This document shows positions 15,005 through 22,449 of a stretch of DNA of 48,428 nucleotides, piece by piece. Within the stretch, counting starts at the first letter, position 1. Each line of letters starts with the position of its first letter. The notes beneath the pieces were generated by a model. It did no database searches and was not told the DNA's origin. It saw nothing but the letters and a program-made list of their open reading frames with translations. Where the stretch lies: positions 1 to 48,428 of the forward strand of contig DAHVAR010000044.1 in the NCBI GenBank assembly GCA_027314515.1, read 5' to 3'. The position numbers and the translations under genes were made by a program. This DNA is from Actinomycetota bacterium (lineage in GTDB: Bacteria; Actinomycetota; Actinomycetes; Streptosporangiales; Streptosporangiaceae).

Positions 15005-15861
15005 CGGCGCGGCGGCTCGATGGGCGGGAGCTCGCCGCCAGCTTGCGTGCGCAAGCCGCACTCGCGGTGGACGCTGCCGCCGCCAACGGCATTGCGGTCC
15101 GGCTCGCAATCGTGGTCGCCACCAGGGACGAGGGTGCTGCCTGGTACGTGCGGTCGCTCGGCAGCGCTGCCGCGCGGCTGGGCATCGAGTGTCAGATCGC
15201 CGACCTGGGCGCGGCAGCGGCGCCCGGCCAGATCGCAGCGGAGCTGGCCCGGCTGTCTGCCGATCCGCAGGTGCACGGAATAGTCCTGCAGAGTCCGGTA
15301 CCCGCCGGCGCTACGGCGGCGGAGCTCGCCGAGGCAATCGACCCGGCGAAGGATGTCGACGGCGCCAACCCCGTGTCACTCGGCCGGCTTGCCGTTGGCA
15401 GGCCGGCGTTCGCCCCGGCAACGGCTCAAGCCGTCGTGCGGCTGCTCGACTGCTACGAGGTTCAGCTGTCCGGCCGGCGGGCCGTTGTCGTCGGCCGCTC
15501 CGCCGTCGTCGGGAAGCCGGCGGCCGCGCTTCTGCTGGCCCGCCACGCCACGGTGACCATCTGCCACTCGCGCACGCCGGACCTGGGCGCAGTCACCAGC
15601 CAAGCCGAGGTACTCGTGGTCGCGGCCGGCCGTCCTGGCCTCATTGCCGCGGCACACGTCCGGCCGGGCGCGGTCGTCGTGGACGCCGGCACCAGCGCCG
15701 CAGCCGACGGCAGCCTCGTGGGTGACGTGGACCCGGCGGTCGAGGGGGTCGCCGGCGCGCTGTCCCCGGTGCCGGGCGGCCTCGGCCCGGTGACGACCGC
15801 AGGGCTCCTGCTGGCTACCACAGTTGCCGCGACCAAGGGCGATGTCGGTACGGTTCGCTAG
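15001..15861 (+). CDS. FolD-like methylenetetrahydrofolate dehydrogenase lacking the catalytic lysine
   Basis: 286 residues; GTG 15001 overlaps the upstream stop (GTGA). FolD landmarks: GIVLQSPVPAG (QxPxP, the Gln kept), IDPAKDVDGANPVSLGRL (the KDVDG Asp kept), the NADP-binding loop VVVGRSAVVGKP, and SPVPGGLGPVTTA. The substrate-site helix reads AWYVRSLGSAAARLGIE. In FolD the lysine four residues after the tyrosine (Lys54 in E. coli, Lys56 in human) drives the cyclohydrolase reaction; here that position (53) is leucine. The protein is therefore predicted to keep dehydrogenase but not cyclohydrolase activity. The coupled FchA-family gene could supply the missing step. A second normal FolD elsewhere in the genome would be expected if this is a specialised paralogue. 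Confidence 0.85.
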   Translation: MTARRLDGRELAASLRAQAALAVDAAAANGIAVRLAIVVATRDEGAAWYVRSLGSAAARLGIECQIADLGAAAAPGQIAAELARLSADPQVHGIVLQSPVPAGATAAELAEAIDPAKDVDGANPVSLGRLAVGRPAFAPATAQAVVRLLDCYEVQLSGRRAVVVGRSAVVGKPAAALLLARHATVTICHSRTPDLGAVTSQAEVLVVAAGRPGLIAAAHVRPGAVVVDAGTSAAADGSLVGDVDPAVEGVAGALSPVPGGLGPVTTAGLLLATTVAATKGDVGTVR

Positions 15862-15870
15862 CCTTACGTC

Positions 15871-16239
15871 ATGACCACAGCTCGACTCGCGTCAACTGCC
15901 CTGGACTGCTCCGACCCGTCCGCGCTTGCCGCTTTCTGGGCCGAACTCGTCGGCGGCGAGGTCGCGTTCACCAGCGACGACTTCTGCGCGGTGAAGACTG
16001 ACCATGGCTGGCTGGCAACCGTACGGGTCGCCGACTACCAGCAGCCCACCTGGCCAGATCCGGCCGTGCCCAAGCAGATGCACCTGGATCTCGCCGTCGA
16101 TGACCTCGACGCCGCGCAGGCGGAGGCGGTCCGGCTCGGCGCGACGCTCCCGGGTTTTCAGCCCGCCCCCGACCGTTGGCGGGTGCTGCTCGACCCGGCC
16201 GGTCACCCGTTCTGCCTGTCCAACCAGATCCCGTCATGA
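15871..16239 (+). CDS. VOC superfamily (glyoxalase-like) protein
   Basis: 122 residues. Marks: STALDCSDPSALAAFWAELV, KQMHLDLAVDDLDAAQAEA with the His-Leu-Asp, and VLLDPAGHPFCLS. It has the same Glyoxalase_6 architecture as the protein at 10105. A TAGCCT box (15859-15864), overlapping the stop of the FolD-like gene, lies 6 bases before ATG 15871, so it is probably transcribed as a leaderless mRNA from its own promoter. It is convergent, with a 6-base overlap, with the small membrane gene. Confidence 0.85.
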   Translation: MTTARLASTALDCSDPSALAAFWAELVGGEVAFTSDDFCAVKTDHGWLATVRVADYQQPTWPDPAVPKQMHLDLAVDDLDAAQAEAVRLGATLPGFQPAPDRWRVLLDPAGHPFCLSNQIPS

Positions 16240-16465
16240 GTCCTGGTCGTCAGCAGACTCCCCCTGCTCGGCTCTGGTCGCGCGTCGCCTGACGGCCCGT
16301 GCGGCCGGAGCAGACGCCACCCAGAGCGCGAACGCCCAGGGCGTCACGAAGTCGACCGGGATCGAGACCGCGAACAGCGCCGCGATCGTCAGCAGCGCAG
16401 CGTCGTCGTCGCCGCTGCGTCGCGGTCGCTGCGTCGCGGTCGCTCTCCTCGATCTGGTCGGTCAT
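16234..16465 (-). pseudogene. small membrane protein gene with a frame break at a 14-bp repeat
   Basis: ATG 16465 overlaps the stop of the LOG gene (ATGA) and opens MTDQIEESDRDAATAT. Then the frame turns into Arg-rich nonsense. One base over, the sequence encodes LLTIAALFAVSIPVDFVTPW, AFALWVASAPAARAV and a charged tail ending at 16234, a plausible one- or two-helix membrane protein. The switch is at the perfect 14-bp tandem repeat 16416-16443. One further copy of the repeat would restore a single open frame. I cannot tell whether the gene is decayed, phase-variable or miscalled in the assembly. Confidence 0.6.
16416..16443. repeat. 14-bp perfect tandem repeat (two copies)
   Basis: TGCGTCGCGGTCGC occurs twice in direct contact inside the small membrane gene. 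The unit is not a multiple of three, so copy number determines the reading frame. Confidence 0.9.
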
Positions 16466-17037
16466 TGGTCCGCGTCGTTGGTGGCCTGGATTGGCAGCGT
16501 GCTCGCAGAGCCCAGCAGGCCGAGGAACTCTGCGGCATCCCGCACCCGGACCAGGGAGTTGCGGGTGACTTGCGGCACGAACCCGGCGGCTGCCAGCCCG
16601 TCCAGCATCCTGGCCAGCGGGTCCCAGAAGCCGCAGACGTCGACGAGCGCGACTGGCTTGGCATGCAGCCCGATTTGCTGCCAGGTCAGGATCTCGAACA
16701 GCTCATCCAGGGTGCCAAGGCCACCCGGCAGCGCGGCGAAGCCGTCTGCGAGAGCGGCCATCAGGGCCTTGCGCTCATGCATGGTGCCGACGATCTCCAT
16801 CCGAGTCAGGCCCGGATGCGGAATCTCAGCAGCGAAGACACTGCCCGGAATCACCCCGATGACCTCGCCGTCGGCCGCCAGCGCCGCGTCTGCCAACGCG
16901 CCCATCATGCCCACGCTCGCACCGCCGTAGACGATTCCGACGCCAGCCCGCGCCAGGCTGGTCCCGAACTCGGCGGCGGCTGCGGCGAACTCCGGCTGGC
17001 GGCCGGCTGAGCTGCCGAGAAACACCGCAACGCGCAT
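16462..17037 (-). CDS. LOG family protein (nucleoside-monophosphate phosphoribohydrolase)
   Basis: 191 residues. The TIGR00730/LOG pattern is complete: VAVFLGSSAG, GIVYGGASVGMMGALADAAL, GVIPGSVF, MHERKALMAALADGFAALPG and the catalytic PGGLGTLDELFE (PGGxGTxxE with Arg before it). These enzymes release the base from cytokinin riboside 5'-phosphates; in bacteria the natural substrate is usually uncertain (Rv1205 of M. tuberculosis makes cytokinins). It starts 2 bases after the Z-isoprenyl diphosphate synthase stop. The pairing of a LOG with a prenyl-diphosphate synthase suggests they form one operon. Confidence 0.9.
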   Translation of the reverse strand: MRVAVFLGSSAGRQPEFAAAAAEFGTSLARAGVGIVYGGASVGMMGALADAALAADGEVIGVIPGSVFAAEIPHPGLTRMEIVGTMHERKALMAALADGFAALPGGLGTLDELFEILTWQQIGLHAKPVALVDVCGFWDPLARMLDGLAAAGFVPQVTRNSLVRVRDAAEFLGLLGSASTLPIQATNDADQ

Positions 17038-17039
17038 CC

Positions 17040-17837
17040 TCAGCTGCTCGCTGCCGACGATCGCCTGGCGAAGTCGCGCAATGCCCTGAGGAAGTCGACC
17101 TCTCCGAAGGCCGGCCAGTAGCAGTCGCAGAAATGCAGGTAGGCGCCGGTGCTTTGCCAGAGCAGGAAGTTGGACATGCGCTGCTCACCGCTGGTCCTGA
17201 TGATCAGGTCAGGCTCGGGCTGGCCGTCTCCGGCCAGGTGCCTGGCGATGTGGTCTTCGGAGACCGTGCCGGCCAGGTCCGCCAGGCTGACGCCGGCCGC
17301 TGCCTGCTCCAGCAGCAGCATCCGGACGGCCTCGGCGATCTCCTGCCGCCCGCCATATCCGACGCAGAGCGTAACGTGTGCGTCCGTGCCGGCGGTGCGC
17401 GTGTCGTCAGCCGCCTGCTTCAGGGCGTCGGCCGTGCTGACCGGCAGCATGTCCACCAGGCCGGCGACGTGCACCTTCCAGGCCGGGTGAGCGGTCACGA
17501 TCCGCTTGACCACGATCCGCTCGATAACGTCCATCAGCGCGGCCACCTCGACGTCGTCGCGCCGGGCCAGGTTCTCCGCCGAGCACAGGAACAGCGTGAC
17601 GTGGCCGATGCCGGCCGCGTGGGACCACGACAGCACGTCCAGGATGTGCTCCGCGCCGTGCCGGTGACCATCGCTCGGGCTGGAAAGCCCTTCCTGCCTG
17701 GCCCAGCGCCGGTTGCCGTCCATGATGAGCCCGACGTGCCGCGGCAGCGGGCCACGAGAGAGCCGCCGGCGCAGCCGCCGGCGGTAGACCCGGCTGGCCA
17801 CCTTGCGGAGCCGCATGCGGAGCCTGCGCATCAGCAC
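17040..17837 (-). CDS. (Z)-isoprenyl diphosphate synthase (undecaprenyl/decaprenyl family)
   Basis: About 265 residues from GTG 17837; TAGATT lies 7 bases before it (17850-17845), suggesting a leaderless start. ATG 17831 is nearly equivalent, and an upstream start at 17960 gives a Gly/Pro-rich extension I do not trust. Family motifs: HVGLIMDGNRRWARQ (catalytic Asp), HRHGAEHILDVL, LFLCSAENLARRDDVEVAAL (FSxENxxRp equivalent), RQEIAEAVR, and DLIIRTSGEQRMSNFLLWQS with the YLHFCDCYWPAF end. It condenses isopentenyl diphosphate units in cis for lipid carriers. An Arg-rich N-terminal helix may associate with the membrane. Confidence 0.9.
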   Translation of the reverse strand: MLMRRLRMRLRKVASRVYRRRLRRRLSRGPLPRHVGLIMDGNRRWARQEGLSSPSDGHRHGAEHILDVLSWSHAAGIGHVTLFLCSAENLARRDDVEVAALMDVIERIVVKRIVTAHPAWKVHVAGLVDMLPVSTADALKQAADDTRTAGTDAHVTLCVGYGGRQEIAEAVRMLLLEQAAAGVSLADLAGTVSEDHIARHLAGDGQPEPDLIIRTSGEQRMSNFLLWQSTGAYLHFCDCYWPAFGEVDFLRALRDFARRSSAASS

Positions 17838-18004
17838 GTGGCCGAATCTAGCCGCTGCCGGCTTACTCGGTCCACCTGAGCCCCTCCTGCCACCGCTGCC
17901 AGCTGCCGGCCAGCGCGGGATCGCCAGCCCCCAGCGGTCGCACTGTCCCTGCCGGGACAACCGGCACCGCCATACGTTGCAGGCTAGCTCAGTGCCGCCG
18001 CGGC

Positions 18005-18700
18005 CTAGCCGGTGACGGTCACCGAGCCCAGCTGGCTGGTCGCAGTGATCATGTGCCCGGAGTGGGCCGACTGCGGCACGGTGACCGATGTGGTCCCCAG
18101 CTGAGTGCTGGCGGTGATGTCATCGGACGCTCCGCCGGGCAGCCGCAGGGTTACTGACCCGAGCTGGCAGCTTGCGACCACCAGCGCGGGTGGCCGGGTG
18201 AACGTGGCGCTGATGGTGCTCTGGCCGCTGCTGAGCGTGCCTGGCGGACTGCCGGGCCAGTGCCGTGATGGCGCCCTGGGCGACCTGCGCGGTCAGGCTG
18301 CCGGTTATCCCGCTCAGCACGATGTCGCCCCGGCCGGCGTCGGCCGTCAGCCTCCCGGTCAGCCCGGTGACGTCGATCTCGCCTTGGCCGGCCTGGGCGA
18401 CAAGGGTGCCGCTGATGTGGCTGGCGTCGATCGTGCCCTGGTCCGCGATGGCGGTCATCCGGCCCGCTAAGGCTGGTCAGGCTGACGTTGCCCTGGCCCG
18501 CGGTCGCGCTCCCGCCGCGCCCTAGCTCGGCCGCCAGCCAGTGCCGAGTCACGGTCGAGTACCACCTCGCCGCGACGGCGCCAGGCCTGCAGGAACGCCG
18601 TGGCGGTGAGATCCTCGGCCGCCGACCAGCCGGCCGTGCCCGCCGCTGCGGCCTGCCAGAGCACCGCGTCTGGGTAATGCGCGTTCGCAGCCATGGTCAC
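18005..18700 (-). pseudogene. fused remnant of an ECF sigma factor gene and a DUF4097 gene
   Basis: From ATG 18700 the first ~50 codons read AVLWQAAAAGTAGWSAAEDL, then TATAFLQAWRRRGEVVL, the start and region-2 end of an ECF sigma factor ('..A..GD..a...AEDL.q..F...Wrr'), with the middle deleted. It then gives way, after a frame change, to strands of a DUF4097 beta-helix: TAGQGNVSLTSLSG, then IADQGTIDASHISGTLVAQ, then GEIDVTGLTGRLTADAGRGD, which continue after another frame change as CQLGSVTLRLPGGAS and TATSQLGSVTVTG to the TAG at 18005. At least three frames are used. Two neighbouring genes collapsed by deletion is the simplest reading. Confidence 0.7.
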
Positions 18701-18742
18701 GTTCTGCCTGGGTCCGGGCCAGCCCCGAGGTTGCGCGCTTAG

Positions 18743-19168
18743 CTAGCCAAGAGTGCGGCTGCGCCCGCGGAACTCGGCCACGACGTCGTCGCCACGACGG
18801 ACCGTGACGTCGTAGATGCCGCTGCGGCCGTAGCGGGCCCGCTCGGCCGCCGTCGCGACGAGGACATCGCCCTCGTGCACTGGCGCGATGAAGCTGATCT
18901 CGGCGCCCGACGCCACCGTCACCGCACCGTCGCTGTTGCAGGCGCAGGCGAACGCAGTGTCGGCGAGCATGAAGACGTAACCGCCGTGGCCGATCGAGTG
19001 CCCGTTCAGCATCTGCAGCGCGACCCGCATCTGCACCACGGCGGTGCCGCGGCCGACGTGCAGCAGTTCCATGCCGAGCCCGCGTGATGCCTGGTCAGCG
19101 GCGAACAACGCGGCGGCCGGGCCGCGCGGGGCCTGTCGGCTCTGGTCCGCGGACGGCAGTCCCAGCAT
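18743..19168 (-). CDS. PaaI-type hotdog thioesterase
   Basis: 141 residues from ATG 19168, with AGGAG four bases upstream; the frame continues open far upstream but without homology. The hotdog fold is shown by ALFAADQASRGLGMELLHVG, MLNGHSIGHGGYVFMLADTA (the HGG active-site loop with the Asp following on the long helix), and EISFIAPVHEGDVLVATA. PaaI hydrolyses aromatic acyl-CoAs, mostly hydroxyphenylacetyl-CoA in phenylacetate catabolism. No other paa genes are nearby, so it may be a housekeeping thioesterase. It is divergent from the proline iminopeptidase gene. Confidence 0.85.
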   Translation of the reverse strand: MLGLPSADQSRQAPRGPAAALFAADQASRGLGMELLHVGRGTAVVQMRVALQMLNGHSIGHGGYVFMLADTAFACACNSDGAVTVASGAEISFIAPVHEGDVLVATAAERARYGRSGIYDVTVRRGDDVVAEFRGRSRTLG

Positions 19169-19270
19169 GCGGCTCCTGTCTAAGCCTGGCTCCCAGCGAT
19201 TCCCGGCGGGATGTTCTCGCGGTTTATGGTAATTCGGGCCGGGGCATCCGGGGGCGCTACTGTGCTGATC

Positions 19271-20584
19271 ATGCTCAGTTACCGCCAGCCAGGTACCGTC
19301 ATTACCGAGCACACCTTCGCCGTCCCGCTTGACCACGCCAGGCCGGACGGCGACCAGATTGAGATCTTCGGCCGGGAAGTCGTCGCAGCCGACAACCCGG
19401 CATCGCCGGGCAGCGCGGCCGACCTGCCGTGGCTGCTGTTCCTGCAGGGCGGTCCCGGCTTCGGCGCGCCGCGGCCAGTCGGCCGGGATACCTGGCTGGA
19501 CCGGGCCTTGCGGGACTTCCGGGTCTTGCTGCTCGACCAGCGCGGCACCGGCCGTTCGACGCCTGCTACCAGGCAGACCCTCGCGCGCCTCGGCAGTGCC
19601 CGTGCGCAGGCCGATTACCTGACCCATTTCCGGGCCGACTCGATCGTTGCGGACGCCGAGCTGATCCGGCCGCAGCTGACCGGTGGTGCTCCATGGGCCG
19701 TTCTCGGCCAGAGCTTCGGCGGGTTCGCCGCGGTCAGCTACCTGTCGATGGCACCTGCCGGCCTCAGTGAAGCCCTGCTCGCCGGCGGGCTGCCGGGCCT
19801 GTCGGCCACCGCGGACGAGGTCTACCGGCTTACCTACCAGAAGGTCGCGGCCAAGTGCCGGGAGCACTACGAGCGTTACCCCCAGGACGCCGAGGCGGCG
19901 CGGCGCGTCGCCAGGGCGCTGGACCGCGCGGCCCGGAACGGCGATCCGGTGCAGTTGCCGGGTGCCGGGCCGCTCACCGTGGAACGGTTTCAGACGCTCG
20001 GTCAGCTGCTTGGCTCGAGCACCGGCTCGCATGCGCTGCACTACCTGCTGGAGGATCCGTTCGCCGGGCACGACCTCAGCGACGACTTCCTGCACCGGAC
20101 CGGCCAGCTGCTGTCCTATGCGTCCGCCCCGCTGTACGCGGTGGTGCACGAGTCCTGTTACGCGCAGGGCGTTGCGACCAGGTGGGCGGCACAGCGGGTC
20201 CGGGCCGAGTTCGCCGAGTTCGCGGCGTCCGCCGCGGTCGATGGCGACGAGCCGCCGCTGTTCACCGGCGAGATGGTCTACCCATGGGCGGTCCGGCTTG
20301 ACCCGGCGCTGGCGCCGCTGGCCGGGGCCGCCGAGCTGCTCGCCGAACGGGAGGACTGGCCGGCCCTGTATGACGCGGCCCAGCTCGGCCGGACCGATGT
20401 GCCCGCGGCCGCGGCGGTGTACTTCAACGATATGTACGTGCCGCGAGAGCTGTCGCTGCCAACCGCCGCCGCCATCCGGGGGCTGCGGCCCTGGGTCACC
20501 AGCGAGTACGAGCATGATGGCCTGCGGGTGAGCGATGGCGCGGTGCTGGACCGGCTGATCACGCTGGCGCGCGGCGGAGCGTAG
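19271..20584 (+). CDS. proline iminopeptidase-like alpha/beta hydrolase (peptidase S33)
   Basis: 437 residues from ATG 19271; TACTGT (19258-19263) lies 7 bases before it, suggesting a leaderless mRNA. Motifs: oxyanion hole LLFLQGGPGFGAPRP (the GGPG of proline iminopeptidases), LLDQRGTGRST, and nucleophile VLGQSFGGFAAVSYLS. A long helical cap occupies about 190-330. The C-terminal SEYEHDGLRVSDG region supplies the His-containing end, consistent with the 430-residue Streptomyces/Xanthomonas PIP type. It removes N-terminal proline or acts as a tripeptidyl aminopeptidase. Confidence 0.85.
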   Translation: MLSYRQPGTVITEHTFAVPLDHARPDGDQIEIFGREVVAADNPASPGSAADLPWLLFLQGGPGFGAPRPVGRDTWLDRALRDFRVLLLDQRGTGRSTPATRQTLARLGSARAQADYLTHFRADSIVADAELIRPQLTGGAPWAVLGQSFGGFAAVSYLSMAPAGLSEALLAGGLPGLSATADEVYRLTYQKVAAKCREHYERYPQDAEAARRVARALDRAARNGDPVQLPGAGPLTVERFQTLGQLLGSSTGSHALHYLLEDPFAGHDLSDDFLHRTGQLLSYASAPLYAVVHESCYAQGVATRWAAQRVRAEFAEFAASAAVDGDEPPLFTGEMVYPWAVRLDPALAPLAGAAELLAEREDWPALYDAAQLGRTDVPAAAAVYFNDMYVPRELSLPTAAAIRGLRPWVTSEYEHDGLRVSDGAVLDRLITLARGGA

Positions 20585-20641
20585 CGGCGATTCGCGGCCG
20601 CCAGCGGCGGGTCCGGGACGCCCAGCGGCTACGCTGAGCCG

Positions 20642-21142
20642 ATGCCGACCATTACCCAGACCTGCCTGTGCCTGATCAGGCGCCGCACGCTGGCCGGGCC
20701 GGAGGTGCTACTCGGGCTCAAGAAGTCGGGATTCGGGGCCGGCAAATGGGTCGGGCTCGGCGGCCACGTCGAGGACGGCGAGAAGGCGGTGGCCGCCGCC
20801 GTCCGCGAGGTCGCCGAGGAATCCAGCCTGATCGTGCCCGCCGACTCGGTCCAGCACGTGGCGAGCATCGAGTTCCGGTTCCCGGTCCGCCCGTCATGGG
20901 ACCAGATCACCGACGTCTTCGTCACCTCCATATACCAGGGCGAGCCGCGGGAATCCGACGAGATCGCCCCGAAGTGGTTCACCGAGCGCGAGCTGCCGCT
21001 GGCGCTGATGTGGGATGACGCCAAGTACTGGCTGCCACGGGTGCTGGCCGGCGAGCAGCTGGACGCGCGGATCACGTTCGCAGCGGACTGCGCGACCGTC
21101 GCGAGCACCGAGCCTGACCTGATGCTCCGCCGGCGGGATTGA
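20642..21142 (+). CDS. NUDIX hydrolase, MTH1/8-oxo-dGTP diphosphatase type
   Basis: 166 residues from ATG 20642 with TACGCT (20630-20635) 6 bases before, again leaderless-looking. The Nudix box is complete: GGHVEDGEKAVAAAVREVAE-ES, fitting G-x5-E-x7-RE-x2-EE. LGLKKSGFGAGKWVGLGGHV before it and ITDVFVTSIYQGEP, DEIAPKWFTERELP after it match the human MTH1-like subgroup, which cleans oxidised nucleotides from the pool. The last 71 bases overlap the 3' end of the convergent NhaA gene. Confidence 0.9.
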   Translation: MPTITQTCLCLIRRRTLAGPEVLLGLKKSGFGAGKWVGLGGHVEDGEKAVAAAVREVAEESSLIVPADSVQHVASIEFRFPVRPSWDQITDVFVTSIYQGEPRESDEIAPKWFTERELPLALMWDDAKYWLPRVLAGEQLDARITFAADCATVASTEPDLMLRRRD

Positions 21143-22397
21143 GCCGGGGTAACGCCTCCTGGCTGCCTTCGGCGTCCTGCAGCCGGCGGTAGTGCGAGTT
21201 GCGCAGCAGCAGCAGCCCGGATGAGAACACGCCGGCGAGGACGGAGGCCACCAGGACCGCGGCCCTTGCCGTGTCCGCTGCCGCCGAGTACGGGCCGAAC
21301 GCCAGGTCGCTGATCAGCAGCGGGACCGTGAAGCCGATTCCGGACACGGCGCCGACAGCGAAGATGTCGGCCCAGCTAAGCTCCGGGCTCAGGCGCGCCC
21401 CGGTGAACCTGGCTGCCAGGTAGGCGGTGGTGAAGACGCCGGCGGTCTTCCCGACGACCAGGCCGGCTAGTACGCCGGCGCCCAGCCGGCTGGTCACCAC
21501 GTCGCGGAGCGAGCTGCCGGAGATTGTGATGCCGGCCGACAGGAAGGCGAAGGCAGGCACTGCCAGCGCGGCCGACAGCGGCCGGAGCAGGTGCTCGAGG
21601 CGCTCTGCCGGCGAGTCGTCCCGCCCGCTCACCGTCACTGGCACGAGCAGTCCGAGCGCTACGCCAGCGACGGTCGCCTGCACCCCGGAGTAGTGCACCA
21701 GGGCCCAGACGACCACGGCCAGCGGCACGGTCAGCCACCAGTTCGTCAGGCGCCGGCGCTGCAGCAGCCAGAACACCGCCAGCAGGGCGGCAGCGGCCGC
21801 CAGCGGCAGCGCCCGGATGCTGCGGGTGTACGCGGCGGCGATGACGATGATCGCTCCGATGTCGTCCACGACGGCCAGTGTGAGCAGGAACGCGCGCATC
21901 GCGGCGGGCAGGAACCGCCCGGTGACCGCCAGCACGGCCAGCGCGAGGGCGATATCGGTGGCCGACGGGATCGCCCAGCCGGAGACCGCGGGGTGGCCGA
22001 GATTCACAGCCAGGTAGATGAGTGCCGGCAGCACCATGCCGCCGATCGCGGCCGCGACCGGAACCAGCGCGGCCGATGGCCGGCGCAATTCTCCCTCGAC
22101 TAGTTCTCGTTTCAGCTCAAGGCCGGCCACGAAGAAGAAAATGGCGAGCAGCCCGTCGGCGGCCCATGACTCGAGGCTGAGGTGAAGGAGCAGGGCGGTC
22201 GGCCCGATGGCGAGGTGCTGCACGTGCACGTACCAGCCGCGGGCGCCGGTGTTTGCCAGCACGATGGCGGCAACAGCCGCCCCGAGCAGCAGTCCGCCGC
22301 CGACCGTCTCGGTTCGCAGGGCCTCCGCGAGTTGTCCGAGCTCGTGCCCGCGGGGGCGCCTGAACACCACGTTCCCGGCCGGCCGCCGGAACCGCAT
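21072..22397 (-). CDS. nhaA: Na+/H+ antiporter NhaA
   Basis: 441 residues, close to the usual size with a short C-terminal extension. Key regions: ESWAADGLLAIFFFVAGLEL and KRELVEGEL near the N-terminal helices, IPSATDIALALAVLAVTG (transport Asp), LLTLAVVDDIGAIIVIAAAY (the Asp-Asp pair that binds Na+ and protons), and GIGFTVPLLISDLAF in the last helices. About 11-12 helices are seen. It moves two protons in for one sodium out at alkaline pH. The tail after residue 405 is Arg/Ser-rich, encoded opposite the NUDIX gene, and probably dispensable. Confidence 0.9.
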   Translation of the reverse strand: MRFRRPAGNVVFRRPRGHELGQLAEALRTETVGGGLLLGAAVAAIVLANTGARGWYVHVQHLAIGPTALLLHLSLESWAADGLLAIFFFVAGLELKRELVEGELRRPSAALVPVAAAIGGMVLPALIYLAVNLGHPAVSGWAIPSATDIALALAVLAVTGRFLPAAMRAFLLTLAVVDDIGAIIVIAAAYTRSIRALPLAAAAALLAVFWLLQRRRLTNWWLTVPLAVVVWALVHYSGVQATVAGVALGLLVPVTVSGRDDSPAERLEHLLRPLSAALAVPAFAFLSAGITISGSSLRDVVTSRLGAGVLAGLVVGKTAGVFTTAYLAARFTGARLSPELSWADIFAVGAVSGIGFTVPLLISDLAFGPYSAAADTARAAVLVASVLAGVFSSGLLLLRNSHYRRLQDAEGSQEALPRLNPAGGASGQARCSRRSRSPLRT

Positions 22398-22449
22398 GCA
22401 CCCCGCCTTGCCGCCGCAGCGTTCGGGCCGCCTCGGTCCTGAGTGACGG

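Noticed and set aside
18743-20515. 590-codon open frame antisense to the proline iminopeptidase gene
   Set aside because: Only its last 142 codons have protein-family support (thioesterase with its own AGGAG and ATG); the rest is a GC-rich shadow frame.
21072-21142. NhaA/NUDIX 71-base overlap as evidence of a wrong gene call
   Set aside because: Both proteins match their families well upstream of the overlap; only non-conserved tails overlap, which is common for convergent genes.
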